Assembly: GCA_003247135.1 (NCBI GenBank)
Contig: QKAW01000011.1
Coordinates: 1-64,000 of the forward strand
Length of the DNA: 64,000 nt
Direction of reading: 5' to 3'
Source: Spirochaetales bacterium
GTDB taxonomy: Bacteria > Spirochaetota > Spirochaetia > DSM-2461
The position numbers and the translations under genes were made by a program. Below, one piece after another: positions 9,490-18,087 of this stretch. Numbering within the stretch: the stretch's first letter is position 1; each line of letters opens with the position of its first letter. The notes beneath the pieces are model-generated. The model saw only the letters and a list, made by a program, of their open reading frames with translations, had not been told where the DNA came from and did no database searches.

Positions 9490-10863
9490 TTAAAGACCAA
9501 TATAAGAAGATTCTAATAAATTTAATTTATCTTGTCTAATTTCTATATTATTAAAATCTTCTTTAAAAACAGCTTTATTTTTCTTGTTATAATATACAAA
9601 TGAAAAATTATAGTTTCCTGGTTCTAATTCAATTTCAGAAACAGAAGATACTCCTGGAAAATATCTTGCAGCTCGTAAATCTGAGTTTTCTGTAGCAAAC
9701 ATATAAACAGTTCCTGCAAGATTAGTTAGAATACCCAGTCCCTTGCCAAAATTATCTTCAACAATATCTTCTGATATATTAGAAATTAAGGCTTTTGAAA
9801 TTGCTCTAATAACTGTTTTTCCAATGATCAGAGGTTGCCTCAATTTAAAAGCTTCCAAAGCGATATTTTCAAAAGATTCTATTTTTTTTAAATAACCATA
9901 ACTAATGTTGTTAACAACAATTTCTATGTATTCAACAGGATTACTTCTTTTTACTAATGTTGGAAATTCAAGTTTTAAATTTGTCCTGCCCTTCATCCCT
10001 TTATATACAATTTTATTGAAACCAATATTTTGACTATATGAATCAAAATAGATTATATTTCCACTATTATTGACATAATAAGTTTCAGCCTCTTTTTCCG
10101 GAATAAGTCCAGTAAAAGTAAACAAATTAACAATTGCCTTATCATTATGTGAAACAGGTTTATCTGGGGCATTAAAATCATATAATAAAGGTTGATTAAT
10201 AAAAGCTTTCATAAAATAATCATCTTCGATTCTTTTATCATCAATAGCTCCTACATATCTATAGAGTATTGATCCTAAATATCTAGCCAGTGCATCATTA
10301 TGATAATTGTATTCTGCTTCTGGTACAGTAATATCTTCACTTTTATTGAAATTATTTATTTCTAAAGAATATTTATGCTCAAGATTTTTAAGTTTTAAAT
10401 CAAATCTTCTAATTTCTACTAATGCACTTTCATATTCTTTTAAATGTATATAATTTAAAGATTTAAAAATATTTATATATATATCTTCATAATCTTCACC
10501 GTTATAGGGTAATGCATTATCATTTAAAACACCTGAGAGTATTCCTTTGGAAATGCTTTTTGTCATTAATTCTTCAATAAAATATTCAGCTTTAGTAAGA
10601 GATTTGTTACTTTCTTCATAATCATGATTAAAGTGGTATAACATGCCTTCTTCAAGATAATATAATACTCGATCCTTCTCTGAATAGAAAAGATCTCTGC
10701 TATCTAATAATCCCTGTAATGCTTTACTGGTATTACCAATATGCAGATTATAATCTATATCTGAATACTGTGATTTATTAGTTACTATTGTTGAGCATGA
10801 TAAATTTAGAAAAACAAATAAAATTACTAGTTTAAATACTTTACTACCATTTCGTTCCACCAA
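9490..10863 (-). CDS. COG3014-like lipoprotein with TPR-like N-terminal half
   Basis: A 457-residue predicted lipoprotein: hydrophobic N-terminus followed by LNLSC at Cys23, an atypical but spirochaete-like lipobox. The N-terminal half is helical and repeat-like (LYYLEEGMLYHFNHDYEESNKSLTKAEYF), and contains EDYEDIYINIFKSLNYI, which I recognise from the COG3014 family. A later part contains beta-rich segments ending in ELEPGNYNFSF. In many bacteria COG3014 genes sit beside lpoB, as here, so a role near the penicillin-binding-protein activator is suggested. The start is a TTG at 10863 or the GTG one codon on, overlapping lpoB by about 20 bases. Function is unknown. Confidence 0.65.
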   Translation of the reverse strand: MVERNGSKVFKLVILFVFLNLSCSTIVTNKSQYSDIDYNLHIGNTSKALQGLLDSRDLFYSEKDRVLYYLEEGMLYHFNHDYEESNKSLTKAEYFIEELMTKSISKGILSGVLNDNALPYNGEDYEDIYINIFKSLNYIHLKEYESALVEIRRFDLKLKNLEHKYSLEINNFNKSEDITVPEAEYNYHNDALARYLGSILYRYVGAIDDKRIEDDYFMKAFINQPLLYDFNAPDKPVSHNDKAIVNLFTFTGLIPEKEAETYYVNNSGNIIYFDSYSQNIGFNKIVYKGMKGRTNLKLEFPTLVKRSNPVEYIEIVVNNISYGYLKKIESFENIALEAFKLRQPLIIGKTVIRAISKALISNISEDIVEDNFGKGLGILTNLAGTVYMFATENSDLRAARYFPGVSSVSEIELEPGNYNFSFVYYNKKNKAVFKEDFNNIEIRQDKLNLLESSYIGL

Positions 10864-11437
10864 GTTCTATTACCTTTTTATGTTTTTTAGTTCCAATCCA
10901 AATCTTTTCATTTGATTCTAAATCAATTAACTCTAAATCAACTTGATAATATACAACCCTTGTAGAATTTAACTGGTCTGTAATTGTAAAGATATTCCCA
11001 ATTAACATAAGGTCTGCTCCAGTCTCCTGAGCTATTTTTTTTGTAGTTACTAAAGATGAATTAATTTTTTGATCTTCTTTTTCTTCTCGTAATTCCAATC
11101 TCTCTGTTGATGAAGCAACAATTTTTACTTTTCCACTATTAATCAACTCTCTTTCAATATCTTTAACAAAAGTATTAACATTGATATGCTCAGAACTATT
11201 ATTTCTAATTGAGCCAACTATTAAAACAGGCTTCATTCCATTTTTTTTAAAACGACTTAATACATCTCTATTTAAAAGATCATTTATCATATTTTCTGAG
11301 ACAAGAGCTGAATCTGTATCATTCCATCTACCACTTAAATCTGTTTCAATATCTGATGAAACACGTAAAACTCTATTGTTTGATGATTGGCACCCTATAA
11401 TTAAAAATATTGAAATTATAAATATTATTTTCTTCAT
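10844..11437 (-). CDS. lpoB: LpoB-like penicillin-binding-protein activator lipoprotein
   Basis: A 197-residue lipoprotein with a short signal sequence and lipobox LIIGC at Cys16. The mature part matches the LpoB family: DIETDLSGRWNDTDS, VSENMINDLL, KPVLIVGSIRNNSSEHIN, VKDIERELINSGKV, AQETGADLMLIGNI and the C-terminal YQVDLELIDLESNEKIW. In enterobacteria LpoB crosses the periplasm to stimulate PBP1b transpeptidase; here the anchor and partner may differ because spirochaete envelopes are organised differently. It is followed immediately by the COG3014-like gene, a known neighbour. Family is fairly secure, PBP partner is not known. Confidence 0.82.
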   Translation of the reverse strand: MKKIIFIISIFLIIGCQSSNNRVLRVSSDIETDLSGRWNDTDSALVSENMINDLLNRDVLSRFKKNGMKPVLIVGSIRNNSSEHINVNTFVKDIERELINSGKVKIVASSTERLELREEKEDQKINSSLVTTKKIAQETGADLMLIGNIFTITDQLNSTRVVYYQVDLELIDLESNEKIWIGTKKHKKVIELGGTKW

Positions 11438-11491
11438 TATAATCCTTCCTATTTAATTAAATGAAATTTATATAACATTATGTTACTTTTT

Positions 11492-11788
11492 TTAAAAATA
11501 ACTTTCTGAACGACTACCTTTAATCCATACAAAAATAAAACAGAGTGATAACATAAGTCCTGGAAGAAAAAGTAGAATATTTTTTAAAGTCAATGAATTA
11601 TTTGTAACCTCAAAAATAGGTATATGCATTGCAATTGAGCTACCAATAAATGTACCAATGGATGCTACAATGAATAAAAATAAGGGGTTTAAAACTCTAT
11701 ATTTTTTATTCATAAGATAAATTATTATAGTAACAAAAGCTGAAACTAAAAAATTTATTAATAGGATTTGTATTGTTAATTGTAACAT
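11492..11788 (-). CDS. Small membrane protein, three predicted helices
   Basis: A 98-residue very hydrophobic protein with membrane segments at about 5-25, 33-53 and 67-89, separated by a KKYRVLNP turn and an extracytoplasmic-looking loop. The C-terminus is short and charged. I do not recognise a family; the size and three-helix arrangement recall small GlsB/YeaQ-like membrane proteins but there is no clear signature. It lies between the LpoB-like gene and an unknown lipoprotein on the same strand, in an envelope-themed group. Confidence 0.6.
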   Translation of the reverse strand: MLQLTIQILLINFLVSAFVTIIIYLMNKKYRVLNPLFLFIVASIGTFIGSSIAMHIPIFEVTNNSLTLKNILLFLPGLMLSLCFIFVWIKGSRSESYF

Positions 11789-11806
11789 TTTATCACTCCA
11801 AAAATT

Positions 11807-12481
11807 TTAAATTTGTATATCTAATGTTGTAATATATACTGGGATACTTTCTAATGCTTCAAGAGAACTACTAATACCTCTGTTAACAACTGCAAACTCA
11901 ATATATATAGTACTATTCAAACTGTTTTTATCAGATAAATTATTATCTTTAGCAAATTGTTCTAAAAACCTATGCCCATTTTCATTAACGGCATATTTTC
12001 CAATTAAATGAGAGTAATTCTGATTCTTTTGATTAACAAAATATAGGAAATAACTTTTATCTGGAACATTAACGTCATAAAGTTTAAGTGATTCATCACT
12101 ACTTGAGTCATATAATAGTTGGAAAATTTTTGTAGTATTTATTAGTATATCTTCTGAATAGGTTTGATTTTCACTGTCAATAGTTTCAGTAAATTTTACC
12201 ATTGAAAAACCTTTTTCAAAAAGGTACTTTTCAGAGTCTTTAGTTAAATCACCTAATGCTAAATCTGTAATTTCTTTTTTTTTTGATTCATTACTATTAA
12301 TGTAATATCTAGCATATAATTGAAATCTGTTAATGTTTTTTGATTGTTCTACATCAATTTTAAATTCTGATCTAGTAGAAGAGCTATTTAACAAAATAGC
12401 TCCTTCCACATATTCAAATGATGGTATACCACAACTTGACAGAAATATAACTGTTAAAAACAGGACATTAACAAATCTCAT
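11807..12481 (-). CDS. Unknown lipoprotein
   Basis: A 224-residue protein with a typical lipoprotein signal, VIFLSSCG with Cys17. The mature part is mostly beta and polar: SEFKIDVEQSKNINRFQLYARYYIN near the start and a final IPVYITTLDIQI strand. No family is recognised. It begins the base after the TPR protein gene ends (12482), so it is in the same operon. Its neighbours suggest an envelope role. Confidence 0.6.
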   Translation of the reverse strand: MRFVNVLFLTVIFLSSCGIPSFEYVEGAILLNSSSTRSEFKIDVEQSKNINRFQLYARYYINSNESKKKEITDLALGDLTKDSEKYLFEKGFSMVKFTETIDSENQTYSEDILINTTKIFQLLYDSSSDESLKLYDVNVPDKSYFLYFVNQKNQNYSHLIGKYAVNENGHRFLEQFAKDNNLSDKNSLNSTIYIEFAVVNRGISSSLEALESIPVYITTLDIQI

Positions 12482-13153
12482 TTATTTAATTGTTAATAAC
12501 CTTGTTTTTGCTAAATTTGATAAATTGTAGCTTTTATACTCAGCAACAAGGATTTCATAATACTCTATTGCTTTATTATTATCCCCTTTTGCTTCATTAA
12601 GTCTTCCAAGATTAAAAATAACTTCTGGTATATCGTAGGATTTATCTGGAACTTCAAGATTATCACTTTTGAAATCTGCTACTATTTTTTCTAAAATAAT
12701 TATTGCATCATTAATCTTACCTTGTTCTTCTAGTGACATTGCTGCATTAAACATATAAACAGTAACACCAAGATCCTTTGGGAATTTAGTATATGCTAAA
12801 GTATAATACTCTTCAGATTTTTCAAAATCTTTTTCATCAAAATAATATGATGCAAGTTTTACATAAGCCATAAGTTCTGCTTTAGTCCCAGGAAATTTAG
12901 AAATCCCTTCATTTGCAACAGTTATAAAACTTTCAACATCTCCATCGGTATGTGAAACTTCGTGGTACAGAGTTTCTATCTCTACTGATTTATTTACCAT
13001 TATGTTTCTATTTTTTTGTTGTATTTTTGATAAAATACCAAAAACAATAATAATACATGCCAATATTGCCAATACTAAAAACAATATCTTTTTATTATTT
13101 GTTAAAAAATTTGATAATTTTTGATTAATTGTTTCTTTTTCAGTCTCTTTCAT
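12482..13153 (-). CDS. Membrane-anchored TPR protein
   Basis: A 223-residue protein with a basic cytoplasmic start, one transmembrane segment (about 24-44) and a periplasmic domain of TPR-like repeats: FPGTKAELMAYVKLASYYFDEKDFEKSEEYY, then FNAAMSLEEQGKINDAI and LGRLNEAKGDNNKAIEYYE. The layout resembles YfgM, an ancillary SecYEG/BamB-associated chaperone, but that is an architecture match only. It sits between the sigma-54-type regulator gene and the unknown lipoprotein on the same strand with almost no gap. Confidence 0.72.
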   Translation of the reverse strand: MKETEKETINQKLSNFLTNNKKILFLVLAILACIIIVFGILSKIQQKNRNIMVNKSVEIETLYHEVSHTDGDVESFITVANEGISKFPGTKAELMAYVKLASYYFDEKDFEKSEEYYTLAYTKFPKDLGVTVYMFNAAMSLEEQGKINDAIIILEKIVADFKSDNLEVPDKSYDIPEVIFNLGRLNEAKGDNNKAIEYYEILVAEYKSYNLSNLAKTRLLTIK

Positions 13154-13168
13154 AAAGTAAAAATCCTC

Positions 13169-14074
13169 TCATTTATTATATAGTTCTTTTATTAGTCTTG
13201 ATAGATATGTTCTTTGAATACCTAAAATTTTAGCACTTCTTGTAACATTCCAATCATTACTTTCAAGCACCTGTAATATGTATTTATTTTTATATTCATT
13301 CATTGCTTCTTTTAAAGTAACCTTGCATATATTAACGTTATTATTGGAAGAAAGCAATAAAAAATCAGAAGTAATTTCTTTCTTATCACTCAATACAAGA
13401 GCTCTTTCTATAGAATTTTTTAATTCTCTTATATTTCCTGGCCAATCGTATGATAATATTAGATTAATCGCTGATTTATCAAATGTGTACTTATCCCTGC
13501 TACTCGTTAAATCTTCCAGAATATTTTTTGCTATTGGAATAATATCTTTTACTCTTTTCCTTAGAGGTGGAACAGTTAATTTAAGAACATTAAGCCTATA
13601 AAATAGATCTTTTCTAAATTCTCCATTTTTAACTTTATTTTCCAGATTTTTATTAGTGACAGCAATTATTCTACAATTTATTTTTCTTGTTTCACTGCTA
13701 CCAATAGGTTGAATTATACCTTTCTCTATTGCATCTAGTATTTTTGCTTGTAACATAAGAGTCAAATCACCAATTTCATCTAAAATTAATGTGGAATTGT
13801 GAGCTTTCTCAAATTTTCCAATATAATTCGATTCAGAACTGGTAAATGCTCCTCTAATTGAACCAAAAAGCTCTTTTTCTAGAAGATCACTTGGTATTGC
13901 AGCTATATTAATAGCTATAGAAGGATATTCAGATCTCTTTGATTTTTTGTGAACAAGTTCTGCAATATAATCTTTACCAACACCACTTTCACCCTCAATT
14001 AAAAGATTTAAGTCAGAGTTACTAATCTTATCTATATTATCTAATATATCTTCAGGTAGAATAAATTCTGTCAA
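13169..14074 (-). CDS. AAA+ (sigma-54 activator-type) regulator without a sensor domain
   Basis: A 301-residue protein made only of an AAA+ domain and a Fis-type helix-turn-helix, the PspF layout. Walker A is GESGVGKD (28-35), Walker B LILDEIGDL (about 97-105), then FRKDLFYRLNVL, PPLRKR and NIRELKNSIERA. The C-terminal helix-turn-helix is NVTRSAKILGIQRTYLSRLI. The usual sigma-54 contact loop GAFTGA is GAFTSS here (75-80), replacing the Gly and Ala at the tip; see findings. No receiver, GAF or PAS domain is present, so control must come from a partner or from expression level. It is encoded just upstream of the TPR and lipoprotein genes and may regulate them. Confidence 0.85.
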   Translation of the reverse strand: MTEFILPEDILDNIDKISNSDLNLLIEGESGVGKDYIAELVHKKSKRSEYPSIAINIAAIPSDLLEKELFGSIRGAFTSSESNYIGKFEKAHNSTLILDEIGDLTLMLQAKILDAIEKGIIQPIGSSETRKINCRIIAVTNKNLENKVKNGEFRKDLFYRLNVLKLTVPPLRKRVKDIIPIAKNILEDLTSSRDKYTFDKSAINLILSYDWPGNIRELKNSIERALVLSDKKEITSDFLLLSSNNNVNICKVTLKEAMNEYKNKYILQVLESNDWNVTRSAKILGIQRTYLSRLIKELYNK

Positions 14075-14084
14075 TTTAAATCCT

Positions 14085-14114
14085 AAAAAAAAAGAGAGAC
14101 TCTGTCTCTCTTTT
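14085..14114 (-). terminator. Rho-independent terminator after cmk-rpsA
   Basis: On the minus strand GAGAGAC, loop AGA, GTCTCTC is followed by nine T residues. It lies 18 bases past the stop of the cmk-rpsA fusion and before the regulator gene, separating the two transcripts. Confidence 0.85.
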
Positions 14115-14131
14115 CCTTAATTATTTGATTA

Positions 14132-16474
14132 TTATTTTAACATATCACCAAGAGTGTAAGTTCCATCTTCCTCAACATCATTTGCATCGATATATTTTGA
14201 AATTTCTTTTCTCTCTTCATGTAAAGCTAATTCTTTAACTGACAATGAAACTTTTTGCTTAAAGATATTAATATCTGTTACAGCAGCTCGTAATTTATCA
14301 CCTTTATTTACAGCTTCTAATGCCTCTTCGTAAGAAACATCTTTAGAAAGTGAAAGATTTGATTTATGAATTAAACCTTCAATATTATTTCCTAATGAAA
14401 CAAAAACTCCAAACTCAGCTTTATTTGTTACTTCACCTTCAATTATAGTTCCAACAGGATTTTTTTGAGCAAACTCTTCCCAAGGATTATTGTGTAACTG
14501 TTTAACACCTAATCTTATCCTTCTTGAATCAGCATCTATTCCAACAATACAGCACTCCATTTTCTCACCTACTGTGAACACAGAAGATGGTTTTGGAGTT
14601 TTATTATCCCAGCTTAAATCTTCAACATGTAAAAAACCATCAATTCCTTCTTCAACTTCTAGGAAAGCACCTGCATTAGTAACTTTTTTTACTTCAAGCA
14701 TTAGTTTTTCACCACAAGGATATCTATCAATTATATCGTCCCATGGATTTGGCAACACATGTTTTACACCTAAAGAAATTCTACCTTCTTCTACATCAAA
14801 ATCAAGTATCATAGCTTCAACCGGATCACCTATAGAAAATAGTTCCTTTGGATGCTTAACTCTTTTAACCCAAGATAATTCAGAAATATGAGCTAAACCT
14901 TCAACTCCTGGAACAATTTCAATAAAGGCTCCAAAGTCTGTTAATTTAGTAACTTTACCACTTATAATATCTCCAGGATGGAAATTATCCTGAAAAGTAA
15001 CCCATGGGTCTTGAATAAAATGCTTCAAAGATAAATTAATTCTTTTTTCAGACTCATCTAATCTGATAATTTTTAATTCTACTTCATCATTCTTCTTAAC
15101 AAAATCCTTTGGTCTGGAAACATGTCCCCAACTCATATCATTTATATGTAAAAGTCCATCAAAACCACCCAAGTCAATAAATGCTCCAAAAGAAGTAAAA
15201 CTTTTTACTTTCCCCTTAACAATATCTCCCTCTTTTTTAGTTTCAAAAAACTCTTTTCTGTTATTTTCCATTCTGTCTTCAAGAAGTTTTCTTCTTGAAA
15301 CTACTACATTAGCTTTTTTCTCGCCATAAAGTTTCTCTAATAAGAAATCACACTCTAGACCGATATATTTTTCAGGTTTTTCAACTTTAACAATATCTGC
15401 TTTTGAAATTGGCATAAATGCAATAATATCACCGCCAAGGTCAACTTCAAAGCCACCTTTAATAGATTTTACAATCTTACCTTTAACAGGTGTTCCATCA
15501 TTGAATGCTATTTTTAGTTCCTTCCATACTACTTTTAAGTCAGCTTTCTTTTTAGAAACAATAAGTTCGCCATGTCGTCCTTCTTTTTTTACAATTACTA
15601 CTGATACAACATCACCTAAATTAGGCTCTTCACCTGCAAACTCATCTAAAGGTATTCTTCCTTCTGATTTATACCCAACATCTATAAAAACGTAATCTGA
15701 ATCTATGTGTATAACTTGTCCATCAACAAGTTGACCCTCTTCCATAGTATCTAGGGCTTTTAGGTACTCCTCTTGTAGATTTGTCTGATCCGCTTTAGCA
15801 TCCATTTCTGTCATAACCTGTTCTGTTCTCCCGGTTCCAATTAATTCATTTATCTTAGTAAATACTTTGTCACAAACTGCTTCTATCGTCAAGTATGTTG
15901 TATCAATATATTCTGCACTATCGGATATTTTTAAACTTCCAACCATTTTATTTTTATCAATTTGATCTCTTTCTTCAATACTTTTAATAATTTCATTAAG
16001 AGATAAATCACTTACACCTTGGTCAAATCTTCTTCTTGCTCTAACTTCAGGTTTTGCATCAAAATAAAACTTGGCTTTTGCATCAGGAAATACTACAGTT
16101 GTTATATCTCTACCTTCAATAACAATGTCGATAGTGTTACCAATTTTTCTAATTACCTGGTTCACTATATTCCTTATTTCCGGAATGGATGAAATTAAAC
16201 CTACGTTTTTATCAACACTATCACTATGAAGTTTGCTCTCAATATTCTCGTCATTAACATAGAGTTCATGATCCTTAATATCAATCTTTATTTTTTCTGC
16301 CAGTTCAACTATTTTGACAAAATCAGTAATGTCATAGTTTAATTCTAGGACTTTATAAGTTATTCCCCTGTAAAAGCTTCCACTATTTAAATGAAAAAAA
16401 TTCAATTTTTTTGCCAACATTTCTGCTATAGTGCTTTTACCAACACCTGCTGGTCCATCTATTGCTACTACCAT
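14132..16474 (-). CDS. cmk-rpsA: Cytidylate kinase-ribosomal protein S1 fusion
   Basis: A 780-residue two-part protein. Residues 1-212 are cytidylate kinase: P-loop DGPAGVGKS (6-14), SGSFYRG, IVIEGRDI (118-125), RARRRFDQG and SAEYIDTTYLTI. After a short linker (213-245) come six S1 domains to the end, with the strong consecutive motifs FTSFGAFIDL, LTDFGAFIEI, VTNAGAFLEV and KAEFGVFVSL in the last four; the first two are the degenerate, ribosome-binding type. Cmk phosphorylates CMP/dCMP; S1 binds mRNA on the 30S subunit. Fusion of the two is, as I recall, found in treponemes. Two Met codons at residues 221 and 224 follow a purine-rich GGGAGA, so separate S1 could also be made. It follows rluB with a 22-base gap. 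Confidence 0.93.
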   Translation of the reverse strand: MVVAIDGPAGVGKSTIAEMLAKKLNFFHLNSGSFYRGITYKVLELNYDITDFVKIVELAEKIKIDIKDHELYVNDENIESKLHSDSVDKNVGLISSIPEIRNIVNQVIRKIGNTIDIVIEGRDITTVVFPDAKAKFYFDAKPEVRARRRFDQGVSDLSLNEIIKSIEERDQIDKNKMVGSLKISDSAEYIDTTYLTIEAVCDKVFTKINELIGTGRTEQVMTEMDAKADQTNLQEEYLKALDTMEEGQLVDGQVIHIDSDYVFIDVGYKSEGRIPLDEFAGEEPNLGDVVSVVIVKKEGRHGELIVSKKKADLKVVWKELKIAFNDGTPVKGKIVKSIKGGFEVDLGGDIIAFMPISKADIVKVEKPEKYIGLECDFLLEKLYGEKKANVVVSRRKLLEDRMENNRKEFFETKKEGDIVKGKVKSFTSFGAFIDLGGFDGLLHINDMSWGHVSRPKDFVKKNDEVELKIIRLDESEKRINLSLKHFIQDPWVTFQDNFHPGDIISGKVTKLTDFGAFIEIVPGVEGLAHISELSWVKRVKHPKELFSIGDPVEAMILDFDVEEGRISLGVKHVLPNPWDDIIDRYPCGEKLMLEVKKVTNAGAFLEVEEGIDGFLHVEDLSWDNKTPKPSSVFTVGEKMECCIVGIDADSRRIRLGVKQLHNNPWEEFAQKNPVGTIIEGEVTNKAEFGVFVSLGNNIEGLIHKSNLSLSKDVSYEEALEAVNKGDKLRAAVTDINIFKQKVSLSVKELALHEERKEISKYIDANDVEEDGTYTLGDMLK

Positions 16475-16496
16475 ATATTTGTATTAACACTCCAAT

Positions 16497-17564
16497 TTAT
16501 TTATTATCAAATTTATTATATTTTTTCTGGCCTCTACTTTTATTCTGATTATATTTATTTTTTCTAAAATCAGAATTTGACCTGGATTTTATTTCTCTAT
16601 TTTCATTTTTATTAAATCTTTCTGTATTTTTGGCTCCCGGTATTTTATTAGTGCTATCATTTTTTTTATTTGAAGAGAATTTATAGCCATTATCTACTTT
16701 GGATTTTTTTGCATCTTGAGAATAATTTTTTCTATAATCAGGTGTAATACTTTTCTGATTATTATCCAATTTAAGATTCTTACTTCTTTCGAGAGTTTTT
16801 AAATGCCCTGTTCCTTTTTTTCTTATCAATCCAGGCCTATCTTCAGCTTTTGATTCAGCATCTTTTAATAATAAACTAACCTCTTTTTCAGTTAGCTTTC
16901 TAAAATGACCGGAATGAATTCCTTTAAGGGTTACACAGCCAATTCTTAACCTATGCACTTTTTTTACAGAAATATTTCTTGATAAAAAAACTTTCCTTAA
17001 CTCTCTGTTCTTTCCCTCTTCAAGAATTATATGTACACAACGTGGACCCTTAAATTCAAAATCTTTCATTTTGAAAAATTCACCCTGAACATAAATTCCT
17101 GACTTAAACTCTTCCATCAAATCTACAGGAATTTCATCTTTTGTTATTACCTCATACTCTTTTTCAATATGTGTTGACGGATGAGTTATTTTTTTTGCAA
17201 AATCACCATCATTTGTAAAAAATATGAGTCCTGATGTTAAGTAATCCAATCGTCCTACATTAAATAAACGTTGCTTAAATACTGGTGTTAATAAATTTAT
17301 AGCTAATGGTCTATCATCAGGATCTGCATTTGAACATAAGTATTTTGTTGGTTTATGTAGAGCTAAGTATATATTTTGCTTTGCTTTTCCAATTTTTTTG
17401 CCATCATAATACACAGTATCTTCACTTGAAACTTTTGTTCCAGGTTTAATTACAACTTTACCATTAACAGAGATTCTGCCTTGTGCTATTATCTCTTCAC
17501 ATTTTCTTCTTGATGCTATTCCGCATTTTGCTAAATAGACTTGTAATCTCTCTTGATCAGGCAT
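16497..17564 (-). CDS. rluB: RsuA/RluB-type pseudouridine synthase with a long basic tail
   Basis: A 355-residue protein. Residues 4-65 are an S4 RNA-binding domain (LQVYLAKCGIASRRKCEEII, GRISVNGKVV). Residues about 70-245 form the catalytic domain with the family motif GRLDYLTSGLIFFTNDG, whose Asp is the catalytic residue, and KEYEV, LEEGKNRELRKVF, HRLRIGCVTLKGI. This modifies ribosomal RNA, most likely 23S U2605 as in RluB. The last roughly 110 residues are a low-complexity tail of Lys, Asn, Ser and Arg not needed for the fold and probably RNA-binding. Its start overlaps scpB by 8 bases, the usual scpA-scpB-rluB order. Confidence 0.92.
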   Translation of the reverse strand: MPDQERLQVYLAKCGIASRRKCEEIIAQGRISVNGKVVIKPGTKVSSEDTVYYDGKKIGKAKQNIYLALHKPTKYLCSNADPDDRPLAINLLTPVFKQRLFNVGRLDYLTSGLIFFTNDGDFAKKITHPSTHIEKEYEVITKDEIPVDLMEEFKSGIYVQGEFFKMKDFEFKGPRCVHIILEEGKNRELRKVFLSRNISVKKVHRLRIGCVTLKGIHSGHFRKLTEKEVSLLLKDAESKAEDRPGLIRKKGTGHLKTLERSKNLKLDNNQKSITPDYRKNYSQDAKKSKVDNGYKFSSNKKNDSTNKIPGAKNTERFNKNENREIKSRSNSDFRKNKYNQNKSRGQKKYNKFDNK

Positions 17565-18087
17565 TTAATTCAAATTTTTCCTTATCTTCATCTTTTAATT
17601 TTGGTAAGTCAGATATACTGTTTAATTTAAAAAGCTTCAAAAATTCTTTAGTTGTTCCAAATAACGGGGGTTTTCCCGGTATGTCCTTTTTACCAACGAC
17701 CTTAATTAAGTTTTTCTTTTGTAATAGTCTTATCATTCCATCAGCTGAAACACCTCTTAATATATCAATCTCAGCTTTTGTCATTGGTTGAGAATAAGCA
17801 ATTATAGAGAGAGTTTCAAGTGCAGCTTTACTTAATTTTTCATCATATTTTTTCCCGTAGACTGCTTTTAAAATTTCCCAGCACTCTTTGCTTGGCGTCA
17901 TTAAAAAACTATTATCAACTTCAAGAAGTGATAAACCGGAATCATTGTCCTTATACTTTGCCTTTAGACAAAGAATTGCATTCTCAATTTCATCAACAGG
18001 TATATTAATTTTCTCTGATAATTTATCTGTTGAAATTGGATCACTTTCAAGAAATAATGCCGCTTCAACTAATGCTATTACTTTCAT
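17557..18087 (-). CDS. scpB: Segregation and condensation protein B
   Basis: A 176-residue protein with the two winged-helix halves of ScpB: VEAALFLESDPISTDKLSEKI at the start, then KAALETLSIIAYSQPMTKAEIDILRGVSADG, followed by the LIKVVGKKDIPGKPPLFGTTKEFLKLF block that is the best family signature. ScpB dimers bind ScpA and the SMC ATPase to form bacterial condensin, which organises and separates the chromosome. It is encoded directly after scpA with no gap and overlaps rluB by 8 bases. Confidence 0.95.
   Translation of the reverse strand: MKVIALVEAALFLESDPISTDKLSEKINIPVDEIENAILCLKAKYKDNDSGLSLLEVDNSFLMTPSKECWEILKAVYGKKYDEKLSKAALETLSIIAYSQPMTKAEIDILRGVSADGMIRLLQKKNLIKVVGKKDIPGKPPLFGTTKEFLKLFKLNSISDLPKLKDEDKEKFELNA

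Noticed and set aside
14490-15695. Open frames antisense to cmk-rpsA
   Set aside because: Shadow frames of the S1 repeats; no start signals and no family features.
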